64,000 nt of DNA, from the NCBI RefSeq assembly GCF_029227915.1, contig NC_079878.1, positions 2,730,001 to 2,794,000 on the forward strand. Reading direction: 5' to 3'. The position numbers and the translations under genes were made by a program. Below, piece by piece: positions 51,438 through 64,000 of this stretch (positions are counted from its first letter, which is position 1; every line of letters begins with the position of its first letter). The notes beneath the pieces are model-generated. The model saw only the letters and a list, made by a program, of their open reading frames with translations, had not been told where the DNA came from and searched no databases. Source of the stretch: Hydractinia symbiolongicarpus (Eukaryota > Cnidaria > Hydrozoa > Anthoathecata > Hydractiniidae).

Positions 51438-51792
51438 AGACACACATAACACTATAAATTATAAGGCACGACAGGGGAGGGTGGGTAGGGACCCATGGGA
51501 CGGGGAGGGTGGGGAGGGGCCCGGGGGGACGCGGCCGGGGAGGGGGGTTTTGGGCAGATATTATATAGCATGCCCGCTTATTTGACGTAAAGTGGTAAAG
51601 TGCACATGGATTTTATGGACTCTTCTATCGTTGATTTAACGGGGATGATCTATAAATTGACGTAAAGTGGTAAAGTGCACATGGATTTTTTCGACTCTTC
51701 TATCGTTGATTTGACGGGGATGATCCATAATTTAACGTGGAGTGGTAAAGTGCTAAGTGGATCTGTCCTAACATTGGGGTTTTCCTATCTCT
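51436..51792 (-). repeat. Right terminal inverted repeat of the Polinton
   Basis: 357 bp, the reverse complement of 35912-36268 with two base differences. It contains the same G-rich block (51471-51549), the roughly 75-bp internal repeats, and the 5'-AG terminus in inverted orientation. Followed by the direct repeat ACAAG. A short open frame running into it (51397-51585) is a by-product. Confidence 0.97.
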
Positions 51793-54700
51793 ACAAGTCT
51801 CATGCGTTTGAGTGGTGAAAAGATAATTTAAAAAATCGTTTTGGAAATGAGTTTACTCACAGGGTACTTTCTTTGTATACATTTGACTATACGGGCCAAG
51901 CCCGGGATTTTCGGGAAATCGCGGGTTTTCGTTTGCCGGCGATTAAACCACTTTCATTAAGCGTCTCATCAAAAATGAAAACATCTCTAAAAATTACAAG
52001 TCTCATGCGTTTTAGTGGTGAAAAGAAAATTTAAAAAATCGTTCGGGAAATGAGTTTACTCCCTGGGTACCTTTTTTGTATACTTTTGACTATACGGCCG
52101 AGTCCAGGATTTACGGGAAATCGCGGGTTTTCGTTTGCCGGCGATTAAACTTCTTTTATTCAGCGTCTCATCAAAAATGAAAACACTTTTGAAAACTACA
52201 AGTCTCATGCGTTTTAGTGGTGAAAAATAATATAAAAAATCGTTCGGGAAATGCGTTTACTGCCTGGGTACTTTCTTTGTATACTTTTGACTATACGGGC
52301 CGAGTCCGGGGTTTACGAGAAGTGGCGGGTTTTCGTTTGCCGGCGATTAAACTTCTTTTAATAAGCGTCTCATCAACAATGAAAACATTTTTGAAAACTA
52401 CAAGTCTCATGCGTTTTAGTGGTGAAAAAATAATTTAAAAAATCGTTTTGGAAATGAGTTTAATCACAGGGTACTTTCTTTGTATACTTTTGACTATACA
52501 GGCCAAGCCCGGGATTTACGGGAAATCGCGGGTTTTCGTTTGCCGGCGATTAAACTTCTTTTATTCAGCGTCTCATCAAAAATGAAATTATTTTTAAAAA
52601 CTACAAGTCTCATGGGCTTTAGTGGTGAAATAATATTTTAAAAAATCGTTCGGGAAATGAGTTTACACCCTGGGTACTTTCTTTGTATACTTTTAACTAT
52701 ACGGGTTGAGTCCGGGATTTACGGGAAATCGCAGATTTCCGTTTGCCGGCGATTAAACTTCTTTTATTAAGCGTCTCATCAAAAATGAAAACATTTTTGA
52801 AAACTACAAGTCTCATTCGTTTTAGTGGTGAAAAAATAATTTAAAAAATCGTTCGGGAAATGAGTTTACTCTCTGGGTACTTTCTTTGTATACTTTTGAC
52901 TATGCGGGCCGAGTCCAGGGTTTACGGGAAGTGGCGGGTTTTCGTTTGCCGGCGATTAAACTTCTTTTATTCAGCGTCTCATCAAAAATGAAAACATTTT
53001 TGAAAACTACAAGTCTCATGCGTTTTAGTGGTAAAAAGATAATATAAAAAATCGCTTTGGAAATGAGTTTACTCACAGGGTACTTTCTTTGTATACATTC
53101 GACTATACGGGCCAAGCCCGGGATTTACGGGAAATCGCGGATTTTCGTTTGCCGGCGATTAAACCTCTTTCATTAAGCATCTCATCAAAAATGAAAACAT
53201 TTTTGAAAACTACAAGTCTCATGCGTTGTAGTGGTGAAAAAATAATTTAAAAAATCGTTCGGAAAATGAGTTTACTCCCTGGGTACTTTCGTTGTATACT
53301 TTTGACTATACGGGCCGAATCCGGGGTTTACGGAAAATGGCGGGTTTTCGTTTGCCGGCAATTAAACTTCTTTTATTTCGCGTCTCATCAAAAATGAAAA
53401 CATTTTTGAAAACTACAAGTCTCATGCGTTTTAGTGGTAAAAAGATAATTTAAAAAATCGTTTTGGAAAAGAGTTTAATCACAGGGTACTTTCTTTGTAT
53501 ACATTTGACTATACAGGCCAAGCCCGGGATTTACGGGAAATCGCGGGTTTTCGTTTGCAGGCGATTAAACATCTTTTATTCAGCGTCTCATCAAAAATGA
53601 AAACATTTTTGAGAACTACAAGTCTCATGCGTTATAGTGGTGAAAAAAGGGTTTACGGGAAATCGCGGGTTTTCGTTTGCCGGCGATTAAACTTCTTTTA
53701 TTCAGCGTCTCATCAAAAATGAAAACATTTTTGAAAACTACAAGTCTCATGCGTTTTAGTGGTAAAAAGATAATATAAAAAATCGTTTTGGAAATGAGTT
53801 TACTCACAGGGTACTTTCTTTGTATACATTCGACTATACAGGCCAAGCCCGGGATTTACGGGAAATCGCGGGTTTTGTTTTGCCGGCGATTAAACCATTT
53901 TCATTAAGCGTCTCATCAAAAAGGAAAACATTTTTGAAAACTACAAGTGTCATGCGTTTTAGTGGTGAAAAAATAATTTAAAAAATCGTTCGGGAAATGC
54001 GTTTACTCTCTGGGTACTTTCTTTGTATACTTTTGACTATACGGGCCGAGTCCGGGGTTTACGGGAAGTGGCGGGTTTTCGTTTGCCGGCGATTAAACTT
54101 CTTTTATTCACCGTCCCATCAAATATGAAAACATTTTTGAAAACTACAAGTCTCATGCGTTTTAGTGGTAAAAAAATAATATAAAAAATCGTTCGGAAAA
54201 TGAGTTCACTCCCTGGGTACTTTGTTTGTATACTTTTGACTATACGGGCCGAGTCCGGGGTTTACGGGAAATCGCGGGTTTTCGTTTGCCGGCGATTAAA
54301 CTTCTTTTATTCAGCGTCTCATCAAAAATGAAAACATTTTTGAAAACTACAAGTCTCATGCGTTTTAGTGGTAAAAAGATAATATAAAAAATCGTTTTGG
54401 AAATGAGTTTACTCACAGGGTACTTTCTTTGTATACATTCGACTATACAGGCCAAGCCCGGGATTTACGGGAAATCGCGGGTTTTGTTTTGCCGGCGATT
54501 AAACCATTTTCATTAAGGGTCTCATCAAAAATGAAAACATTTCTGAAAACTACAAGTCTCATGCGTTTTAGTGGTGAAAAAATAATTTAAAAAATCGTTC
54601 GGGAAATGAGTTTACTCCCTGGGTACTTTCTTTGTATACTTTTGACTATACAGGCCAAGCCCGGGATTTACGGGAAATCGCGGGTTTTCGTTTGCCTGCG

Positions 54701-57700
54701 ATTAAACTTCTTTTATTCAGCGTCTCATCAAAAATGAAAACATTTTTAAAAACTACAAGTCTCATGCGTTTTAGTGGTAAAAAGATAATATAAAAAATCG
54801 TTTTGGAAATGAGTTTACTCACAGGGTACTTTCTTTGTATACATTCGACTATACAGGCCAAGCCCGGGATTTACGGGAAATCGCGGGTTTTGTTTTGCCG
54901 GCGATTAAACCATTTTCATTAAGGGTCTCATCAAAAATGAAAACATTTCTGAAAACTACAAGTCTCATGCGTTTTAGTGGTGAAAAAATAATTTAAAAAA
55001 TCGTTCGGGAAATGAGTTTACTCCCTGGGTACTTTCTTTGTATACTTTTGACTATACAGGCCAAGCCCGGGATTTACGGGAAATCGCGGGTTTTCGTTTG
55101 CCTGCGATTAAACTTCTTTTATTCAGCGTCTCATCAAAAATGAAAACATTTTTAAAAACTACAAGTCTCATGGGCTTTAGTGGTGAAATAATAATTTAAA
55201 AAATCGTTCGGGAAATGAGTTTACACCCTGGGTACTTTCTTTGTATACTTTTGACTATACGGGACGAGTCCGGGATTTACGGGAAATGGCGGGTTTTCGT
55301 TTGCCGGCGATTAAACTTCTTTTATTCAGCGTCTCATCAAAAATGAAAACAATTTTAAAAACTACAAGTCTCATGCGTTTTAGTGGTAAAAAGATAATAT
55401 AAAAAATCGCTTTGGAAATGAGCTTACTCACAGGGTGCTTTCTTTGTATACATTCGACTATACAGGCCAAGTCCGGGATTTACGGGAAATCGCGGGTTTT
55501 GTTTTGCCGGCGATTAAACCACTTTCATTAAGCGTCTCATCAAAAATGAAAACATTTCTGAAAACTACAAGTCTCATGCGTTTTAGTGGTGAAAAAATAA
55601 TTTAAAAAATCGTTCGGGAAATGAGTTTACTCCCTGGGTACTTTCTTTGTATACTTTTGACTATACAGGCCAAGCCCGGGATTTACGGGAAATCGCGGGT
55701 TTTCGTTTGCCGGCGATTAAACTTCTTTTTATTCAGCGTCTCATCAAAAATGAAAACATTTTTAAAAAATACAAGTCTCATGGGCTTTAGTGGTGAAATA
55801 ATATTTTAAAAAATCGTTCGGGAAATGAGTTTACACCCTGGGTACTTTCTTTGTATACTTTTGACTATACGGGTTGAGTCCGGGATTTACGGGAAATCGC
55901 AGATTTTCGTTTGCCGGCGATTAAACTTCTTTTATTAAGCGTCTCATCAAAAATGAAAACATTTTTGAAAACTACAAGTGTCATGCGTTTTAGTGGTGAA
56001 AAAATAATTTAAAAAATCGTTCGGGAAATGAGTTTACTCTCTGGGTACTTTCTTTGTATACTTTTGACTATGCGGGCCGAGTCCGGGGTTTACGGGAAGT
56101 GGCGGGTTTTCGTTTGCCGGCGATTAAACTTCTTTTATTCAGCGTCTCATCAAAAATGAAAACATTTTTGAAAACTACAAGTCTCATGCGTTTTAGTGGT
56201 AAAAAGATAATATAAAAAATCGCTTTGGAAATGAGTTTACTCCCTGGGTACTTTCTTTGTACACTTTTGACTATACGGGCCAAGCCCGGGATTTACGGGA
56301 AATCGCGGGTTTTGTTTTGCCGGCGATTAAACCACTTTCATTAAGCGTCTCATCAAAAATGAAAACATTTCTGAAAACTACATGTCTCGTGCGTTTTAGT
56401 AGTGAAAAAAAAATTTAAAAAATCGTTCTGGAAATGAGTTTACTCACAATTACTTTCTTTGTATACATTCGACTATACGGGCCAAGCCCGGGATTTACGG
56501 GAAATCGCGGATTTTCGTTTGCCGGCGATTAAACCTCTTTCATTAAGCATCTCATCAAAAATGAAAACAGTTTTGAAAACTACAAGTCTCATGCGTTTTA
56601 GTGGTGAAAAAATAATTTAAAAAATCGTTCGGGAAATGAGTTTACTCCCTGGGTACTTTCTTTGTACACTTTTGACTATACGGGCCAAGCCCGGGATTTA
56701 CGGGAAATCGCGGGTTTTCGTTTACCGGCGATTAAACTTCTTTTATTCAGGGTCTCATCAAAAATGAAAACATTTTTGAAAACTACAAGTCTTATGCGTT
56801 TTAGTGGTGAAAAAATAATTTAAAAAATCGTTCTGGAAATGAGTTTACTCACAGGGTACTTTCTTTGTATACATTCGACTATACGGGCCAAGCCCTGGAT
56901 TTACGGGAAATCGCGGGTTTTCGTTTGCCGGCGATTAAACTTCTTTTATTCAGCGTCTCATCAAAAATAAAAACATTTTTAAAAACTACAAGTCTCATGG
57001 GCTTTAGTGGTGAAATAATATTTTAAAAAATCGTTTGGGAAATGAGTTTACTCCCTGGATACTTTCTTTGTATACTTTTGACTATACGGGCCGAGTCCGT
57101 GATTTACGGGTAATCGCAGGTTTTCGTTTGCCGGCGATTAAACTTCTTTTATTCAGCGTCTCATCAAAAATGAAAACATTTTTAAAAATTACAAGTCTCA
57201 TGGGCTTTAGTGGTGAAATAATAATTAAAAAAATCGTTTGGGAAATGAGTTTACTCCCTGGGTACTTTCTTTGTATACTTTTGACTATACGGGCCGAGTC
57301 CGTGATTTACGGGTAATCGCAGGTTTTCGTTTGCCAGCGATTAAACTTCTTTTTTTCAGCGTCTCATCAAAAATGAAAACAATTTTAAAAACTACAAGTC
57401 TCATGCGTTTTAGTGGTGAAAAAATAATTTAAAAAATCGTTCGGGAAATGAGTTTACTCCCTGGGTACTTTCTTTGTACACTTTTGACTATACGGGCCAA
57501 GCCCGGGATTTACGGGAAATCGCGGGTTTTCGTTTGCCGGCGATTAAACTTCTTTTATTCAGCGTCTCATCAAAAATGAAAACATTTTTGAAAACTAAAA
57601 GTCTTATGTCTTTTAGAGGTGAAAAAATAATTTAAAAAATCGTTCTGGAAATGAGTTTACTCACAGGGTACTTTCTTTGTATACATTCGACTATACGGGC

Positions 57701-60700
57701 CAAGCCCTGGATTTACGGGAAATCGCGGGTTTTCGTTTGCCGGCGATTAAACTTCTTTTATTCAGCGTCTCATCAAAAATGAAAACATTTTTAAAAACTA
57801 CAAGTCTCATGGGCTTTAGTGGTGAAATAATAATTAAAAAAATCGTTTGGGAAATGAGTTTACTCCCTGGGTACTTTCTTTGTATACTTTTGACTATACG
57901 GGCCGAGTCCGTGATTTACGGGTAATCGCAAGTTTTTGTTTGCCGGCGATTAAACTTCTTTTATTCAGCGTCTCATCAAAAATGAAAACATTTTTAAAAA
58001 CTACAAGTCTCATGGGCTTTAGTGGTGAAATAATAATTAAAAAAATCGTTTGGGAAATGAGTTTACTCCCTGGGTACTTTCTTTGTATACTTTTGACTAT
58101 ACCGGCCGAGTCCGTGATTTACGGGTAATCGCAGGTTTTCGTTTGCCGGCGATTAAACTTCTTTTTTTCAGCGTCTCATGAAAAATGAAAACATTTTCGA
58201 AAACTACAAGTCTCATGCGTTTTAGTTGTAAAAAGATAATATAAAAAATCGTTTTGGAAATGAGTTTACTCACAGGGTACTTTCTTTGTATACATTCGAC
58301 TATACAGGCCAAGCCCGGGCTTTAAGGGAAATCGCGGGTTTTGTTTTGCCGGCGATTAAACCACTTTCATTAAGCGTCTCATCAAAAATGAAAACATTTC
58401 CGAAAACTACAAGTCTCATGCGTTTTAGTGGTGAAAAAATTATTTAAAAAATCGTTCGGGAAATGAGTTTACTCCCTGGGTACTTTCTTTGTATACTTTT
58501 GACTATACAGGCCAAGCCCGGGATTTACGGGAAATCGCGGGTTTTCGTTTGCCGGCGATTAAACTTCTTTTATTCAGCGTCTCATCAAAAATGAAAACAT
58601 TTTTAAAAACTACAAGTCTCATGGGCTTTAGTGGTGAAATAATATTTTAAAAAATCGTTCGGGAAATGAGTTTACACCCTGGGTACTTTCTTTGTATACT
58701 TTTGATTATACGGGTCGAGTCCGGGATTTACGGGAAATTGCAGATTTTCGTTTCCCGGCGATTAAAGTTCTTTTATTCAGCGTCTCATCAAAAATGAAAA
58801 CATTTTTGAAAACTACAAGTGTCATGCGTTTTAGTGGTGAAAAAATAATTTAAAAAATCGTTCGGGAAATGAGTTTACTCTCTGGGTACTTTCTTTGTAT
58901 ACTTTTGACTTTGCCGGCCGAGTCCGGGGTTTACGGGAAATGGCGGGTTTTCGTTTGCCGGCGATTAAACTTCTTTTATTCAGCGTCTCATCAAAAATGA
59001 AAACAATTTTAAAAACTACAAGTCTCATGCGTTTTAGTGGTGAAAAAATAATTTAAAAAATCGTTCGGGAAATGAGTTTACTCCCTGGGTACTTTCTTTG
59101 TACACTTTTGACTATACGGGCCAAGCCCGGGATTTACGGGAAATCGCGGGTTTTCGTTTGCCGGCGATTAAACTTCTTTTATTCAGCGTCTCATCAAAAA
59201 TGAAAACATTATGAAAAACTACAAGTCTTATGCGTTTTAGTGGTGAAAGAATATTTTAAAAAATCGTTCAAAAAAAGAGTTTACTCCCTGGGTACTTTCT
59301 TTGTATACTTTTGACTATACGGTCCGAGTCCGTGATTTACGGGTAATCGCAGGTTTTCGTTTGCCGGCGATTAAACTTCTTTTTTTCAGCGTCTCATGAA
59401 AAATGAAAACATTTTTGAAAACTACAAGTCTCATGCGTTTTAGTGGTAAAAAGATAATATAAAAAATCGTTTTGGAAATGAGTTTACTCACAGGGTACTT
59501 TCTTTGTATACATTCGACTATACAGGCCAAGCCCGGGCTTTAAGGGAAATCGCGGGTTTTGTTTTGCCGGCGATTATACCACTTTCATTAAGCGTCTCAT
59601 CAAAAATGAAAACATTTCCGAAAACTACAAGTCTCATGCGTTTTAGTGGTGAAAAAATAATTTAAAAAATCGTTCGGGAAATGAGTTTACTCCCTGGGTA
59701 CTTTCTTTTTATACTTTTGACTATACGGGCCCAGTCCGGGATTTACGGGAAATCGCAGGTTTTCGTGTGCCGGCGATTAAACTTCTTTTATTCAGCGTCC
59801 CATCAAAAATGAAAACATTTTTAAAAACTACAAGTCTCATGCGTTTTAGTGGTGAAAAAATAATATAAAAAATCGTTCGGGAAATGCGTTTACTCCCTGG
59901 GTACTTTCTTTGTATACTTTTGACTATACGGGCCGAGTCCGGGGTTTACGGGAAATGGCGGGTTTTCGTTTGCCGGCGATTAAACTTCTTTTAATAAGCG
60001 TCTCATCAAAAATGAAAACATTTTTGAAAACTACAAGTCTCATGCGTTTTAGTGGTGAAAAAATAATTTAAAAAGTCGTTTTGGAAATGAGTTTAATCAC
60101 AGGATACTTTCTTTGTATACATGGGAAATGAGTTTACTCCCCGGGTACTTTCTTTGTATACTTTTGACTATATGGGCCGAGTCCGGGGTTTACGGGAAAT
60201 GGCGGGTTTTCGTTTGCCGGCAATTAAACTTCTTTTTTTCATCGTCTCATCAAAAATGAAAACATTTTTGAAAACTACAAGTCTCATGCGTTTTAGTGGT
60301 GAAAAGGTACTTTAAAAAATCGTTTTGGAAATGAGTTTAATCACAGGATACTTTCTTTGTATACATGGGAAATGAGTTTACTCCCCGGGTACTTTCTTTG
60401 TATACTTTTGACTATATGGGCCGAGTCCGGGGTTTACGGGAAATGGCGGGTTTTCGTTTGCCGGCAATTAAACTTCTTTTTTTCATCGTCTCATCAAAAA
60501 TGAAAACATTTTTGAAAACTACAAGTCTCATGCGTTTTAGTGGTGAAAAGGTACTTTAAAAAATCGTTTTGGAAATGAGTTTACTCACAGGGTACTTTCC
60601 TTGTATAAATTCGACTATACGGGCCAAGCCCGGGATTTACGGGAAATGGCGGGTTTTCGTTTGCCGGCGATTAAGCCACTTTCATTAAGCGTCTCATCAA

Positions 60701-63700
60701 AAATGAAAACATTTCTGAAAACTACAGGTCTCATGCGTTTTAGTGGTGAAAAAATAATTTAAAAAATCGTTCGGGAAATGAGTTTAATCCCTGGGTACTT
60801 TCTTTGTATACTTTTGACTATACGGGCCGAGTCGGGGATTTACGGGAAGTCGCGGGTTTTGTTTGCCGGCGATTAAATTTCTTTTATTCAGCGTCTCATC
60901 AAAAATGAAAACATTTTTAAAAACTACAAGTCTCATGGGCTTTAGTGGTTAAATAATAATTTAAAAAATCGTTCGGGAAATGAGTTTACTCCCTGGGTAC
61001 TTTCTTTGTATGCATTCGACTATACGGGCCAAGCCCGGGATTTACGGGAAATCGCGGGATTTCGTTTGCCAGCGATTAAACCACTTTCATTAAGCGTCTA
61101 ATCAAAAATGAAAACATTTCTGAAAACTACAAGTCTCATGCGTTTTAGTGGTGAAAAAATAATTTAAAAAATCTTTCGGGAAATGAGTTTACTCCCTGGG
61201 TACTTTCTTTGTATACTTTTGACTATATTGCCCGAGTCCGGGATTTACGGGAAATCGCGGGATTTCGTTTGCCAGCGATTAAACCACTTTCATTAAGCGT
61301 CTCATCAAAAATGAAAACATTTTGAAAAACTACAAGTCTTATGCGTTTTAGTGGTGAAAGAATATTTTAAAAAATCGTTCAAAAAAAGAGTTTACTCCCT
61401 GGGTACTTTCTTTGTATACTTTTGACTATACGGTCCGAGTCCGTGATTTTCGGGTAATCGCAGGTTTTCGTTTGCCGGCGATTAAACTTCTTTTTTTCAG
61501 CGTCTCATGAAAAATGAAAACATTTTTGAAAACTACAAGTCTCATGCGTTTTAGTGGTAAAAAGATAATATAAAAAATCGTTTTGGAAATGAGTTTACTC
61601 ACAGGGTACTTTCTTTGTATACATTCGACTATACAGGCCAAGCCCGGGCTTTAAGGGAAATCGCGGGTTTTGTTTAGCCGGCGATTATACCACTTTCATT
61701 AAGCGTCTCATCAAAAATGAAAACATTTCCGAAAACTACAAGTCTCATGCGTTTTAGTGGTGAAAAAATAATTTAAAAAATCGTTCGGGAAATGAGTTTA
61801 CTCCCTGGGTACTTTCTTTTTATACTTTTGACTATACGGGCCCAGTCCGGGATTTACGGGAAATCGCAGGTTTTCGTGTGCCGGCGATTAAACTTCTTTT
61901 TTTCAGCGTCTCATCAAAAATGAAAACATTTTGAAAAACTACAAGTCTTATGCGTTTTAGTGGTGAAAGAATATTTTAAAAAATCGTTCAAAAAAAGAGT
62001 TTACTCCCTGGGTACTTTCTTTGTATACTTTTGACTATACGGTCCGAGTCCGTGATTTACGGGTAATCGCAGGTTTTCGTTTGCCGGCGATTAAACTTCT
62101 TTTTTTCAGCGTCTCATGAAAAATGAAAACATTTTTGAAAACTACAAGTCTCATGCGTTTTAGTGGTAAAAAGATAATATAAAAAATCGTTTTGGAAATG
62201 AGTTTACTCACAGGGTACTTTCTTTGTATACATTCGACTATACGGGCCAAGCCCGGGATTTACGGGAAATGGCGGGTTTTCGTTTGCCGGCGATTAAGCC
62301 ACTTTCATTAAGCGTCTCATCAAAAATGAAAACATTTCTGAAAACTACAGGTCTCATGCGTTTTAGTGGTGAAAAAATAATTTAAAAAATCGTTCGGGAA
62401 ATGAGTTTAATCCCTGGGTACTTTCTTTGTATACTTTTGACTATACGGGCCGAGTCGGGGATTTACGGGAAGTCGCGGGTTTTGTTCGCCGGCGATTAAA
62501 TTTCTTTTATTCAGCGTCTCATCAAAAATGAAAACATTTTTAAAAACTACAAGTCTCATGGGCTTTAGTGGTTAAATAATAATTTAAAAAATCGTTCGGG
62601 AAATGAGTTTACTCCCTGGGTACTTTCTTTGTATGCATTCGACTATACGGGCCAAGCCCGGGATTTACGGGAAATCGCGGGATTTCGTTTGCCAGCGATT
62701 AAACCACTTTCATTAAGCGTCTAATCAAAAATGAAAACATTTCTGAAAACTACAAGTCTCATGCGTTTTAGTGGTGAAAAAATAATTTAAAAAATCTTTC
62801 GGGAAATGAGTTTACTCCCTGGGTACTTTCTTTGTATACTTTTGACTACATTGCCCGAGTCCGGGATTTACGGGAAATCGCGGGATTTCGTTTGCCAGCG
62901 ATTAAACCACTTTCATTAAGCGTCTCATCAAAAATGAAAACATTTTGAAAAACTACAAGTCTTATGCGTTTTAGTGGTGAAAGAAAATTTTAAAAAATCG
63001 TTCAAAAAAAGAGTTTACTCCCTGGGTACTTTCTTTGTATACTTTTGACTATACGGTCCGAGTCCGTGATTTACGGGTAATCGCAGGTTTTCGTTTGCCG
63101 GCGATTAAACTTCTTTTTTTCAGCGTCTCATGAAAAATGAAAACATTTTTGAAAACTACAAGTCTCATGCGTTTTAGTGGTAAAAAGATAATATAAAAAA
63201 TCGTTTTGGAAATGAGTTTACTCACAGGGTACTTTCTTTGTATACATTCGACTATACAGGCCAAGCCCGGGCTTTAAGGGAAATCGCGGGTTTTGTTTTG
63301 CCGGCGATTATACCACTTTCATTAAGCGTCTCATCAAAAATGAAAACATTTCCGAAAACTACAAGTCTCATGCGTTTTAGTGGTGAAAAAATAATTTAAA
63401 AAATCGTTCGGGAAATGAGTTTACTCCCTGGGTACTTTCTTTTTATACTTTTGACTATACGGGCCCAGTCCGGGATTTACGGGAAATCGCAGGTTTTCGT
63501 GTGCCGGCGATTAAACTTCTTTTATTCAGCGTCTCATCAAAAATGAAAACATTTTGAAAAACTACAAGTCTTATGCGTTTTAGTGGTGAAAGAATATTTT
63601 AAAAAATCGTTCAAAAAAAGAGTTTACTCCCTGGGTACTTTCTTTGTATACTTTTGACTATACGGTCCGAGTCCGTGATTTACGGGTAATCGCAGATTTT

Positions 63701-64000
63701 CGTTTGCCGGCGATTAAACTTCTTTTTTTCAGCGTCTCATGAAAAATGAAAACATTTTTGAAAACTACAAGTCTCATGCGTTTTAGTGGTAAAAAGATAA
63801 TATAAAAAATCGTTTTGGAAATGAGTTTACTCACAGGGTACTTTCTTTGTATACATTCGACTATACAGGCCAAGCCCGGGCTTTAAGGGAAATCGCGGGT
63901 TTTGTTTTGCCGGCGATTATACCACTTTCATTAAGCGTCTCATCAAAAATGAAAACATTTCCGAAAACTACAAGTCTCATGCGTTTTAGTGGTGAAAAAA
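51793..64000 (-). repeat. Satellite array, right arm, segment 3
   Basis: About 60 inverted monomers continue to the end of the window. Repeated blocks of 609 bp (61426 to 62035; 63049 to 63658) and about 1014 bp (62035 to 63049) are nearly exact. Local variants occur only here, for example TCATGAAAAATGAAAAC, GGCTTTAAGGGAAATCGC and GTTCAAAAAAAGAG. This shows recent local amplification at the distal end. Monomers at about 52500-56300 often carry TTTTGTTTTGCCGG and ATACAGGCCAAGCC. The array is not finished at 64000. Confidence 0.96.
53630..53665 (-). repeat. Truncated monomer junction in the right arm
   Basis: After TTATAGTGGTGAAAAAA the sequence jumps to GGGTTTACGGGAAATCGCGG. It skips the ATTTAAAAAATCGTTC, GTACTTTCTTTGTATAC and GACTATACGGGCC parts of the monomer, about 100 bp. 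It is a single internal deletion, not seen elsewhere in the window. Confidence 0.8.

Larger units (their letters stand above)
35912..51792. mobile_element. Polinton/Maverick element, 15.9 kb
   Basis: The element is bounded by 357-bp terminal inverted repeats that begin 5'-AG, as Polintons do. It is flanked by the direct repeat ACAAG (35907-35911 and 51793-51797). Polintons usually make 6-bp target duplications. Here the preceding bases CT at the right end are also found in the empty site, so the exact duplication length is ambiguous. The gene content is diagnostic: type B DNA polymerase, DDE integrase, packaging ATPase and major capsid protein, plus small membrane and structural proteins. Removing the element restores a normal monomer. 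The polymerase and one small gene are damaged, and no Ulp1-like protease was found, so autonomy is doubtful. Confidence 0.97.

Noticed and set aside
51397-51585. 62-aa frame entering the right terminal repeat
   Set aside because: It reads the G-rich tract of the terminal repeat and has no counterpart at the left end as a gene.

Overview
This is eukaryotic, almost certainly animal, nuclear DNA: a very large tandem satellite array interrupted by two mobile elements. No host single-copy gene, tRNA, rRNA or CRISPR array is visible. A cnidarian or other marine invertebrate host is a guess, based on the type of Polinton.

Satellite. About 42 kb of the 64 kb is a tandem repeat with a monomer of about 203 bp, roughly 200 copies. 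Monomers fall into two main subtypes that often alternate as 406-bp dimers, and longer multi-monomer blocks (about 609, 1218, 1909 and 2345 bp) are repeated almost exactly. The array runs in one orientation from 1 to about 15855 and in the opposite orientation from there to 64000, so position 15855/15856 is an inversion junction. The many 60-100 aa open frames in the array are by-products of the repeat.

Element 1 (18605-24482). A 5.9-kb cut-and-paste DNA transposon sits in a monomer, with 13-bp terminal inverted repeats (GTAGGCTGTTCAG) and a 5-7 bp target duplication. It has one intact 1128-aa gene encoding a coiled-coil protein with transposase-like motifs and a Tudor-like C-terminus, followed by about five 155-167 bp tandem repeats. 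I cannot place it in a named superfamily.

Element 2 (35912-51792). A 15.9-kb Polinton/Maverick has 357-bp terminal inverted repeats that differ at two positions, so it inserted recently. It carries a protein-primed type B DNA polymerase, a retrovirus-like integrase, a packaging ATPase, a major capsid protein, a candidate penton and about ten small or unknown genes, several of them membrane proteins. The usual Ulp1-like protease was not seen. The polymerase gene is rearranged: the middle of the exonuclease domain is missing and a copy of its own N-terminal module is inserted before palm motif A. One small membrane-protein gene is split by a frameshift in a repeat. The element therefore looks young but probably non-autonomous. 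Most of its gene ends are followed closely by short palindromes, and its two divergent gene pairs share an AT-rich motif in their 38-45 bp spacers.
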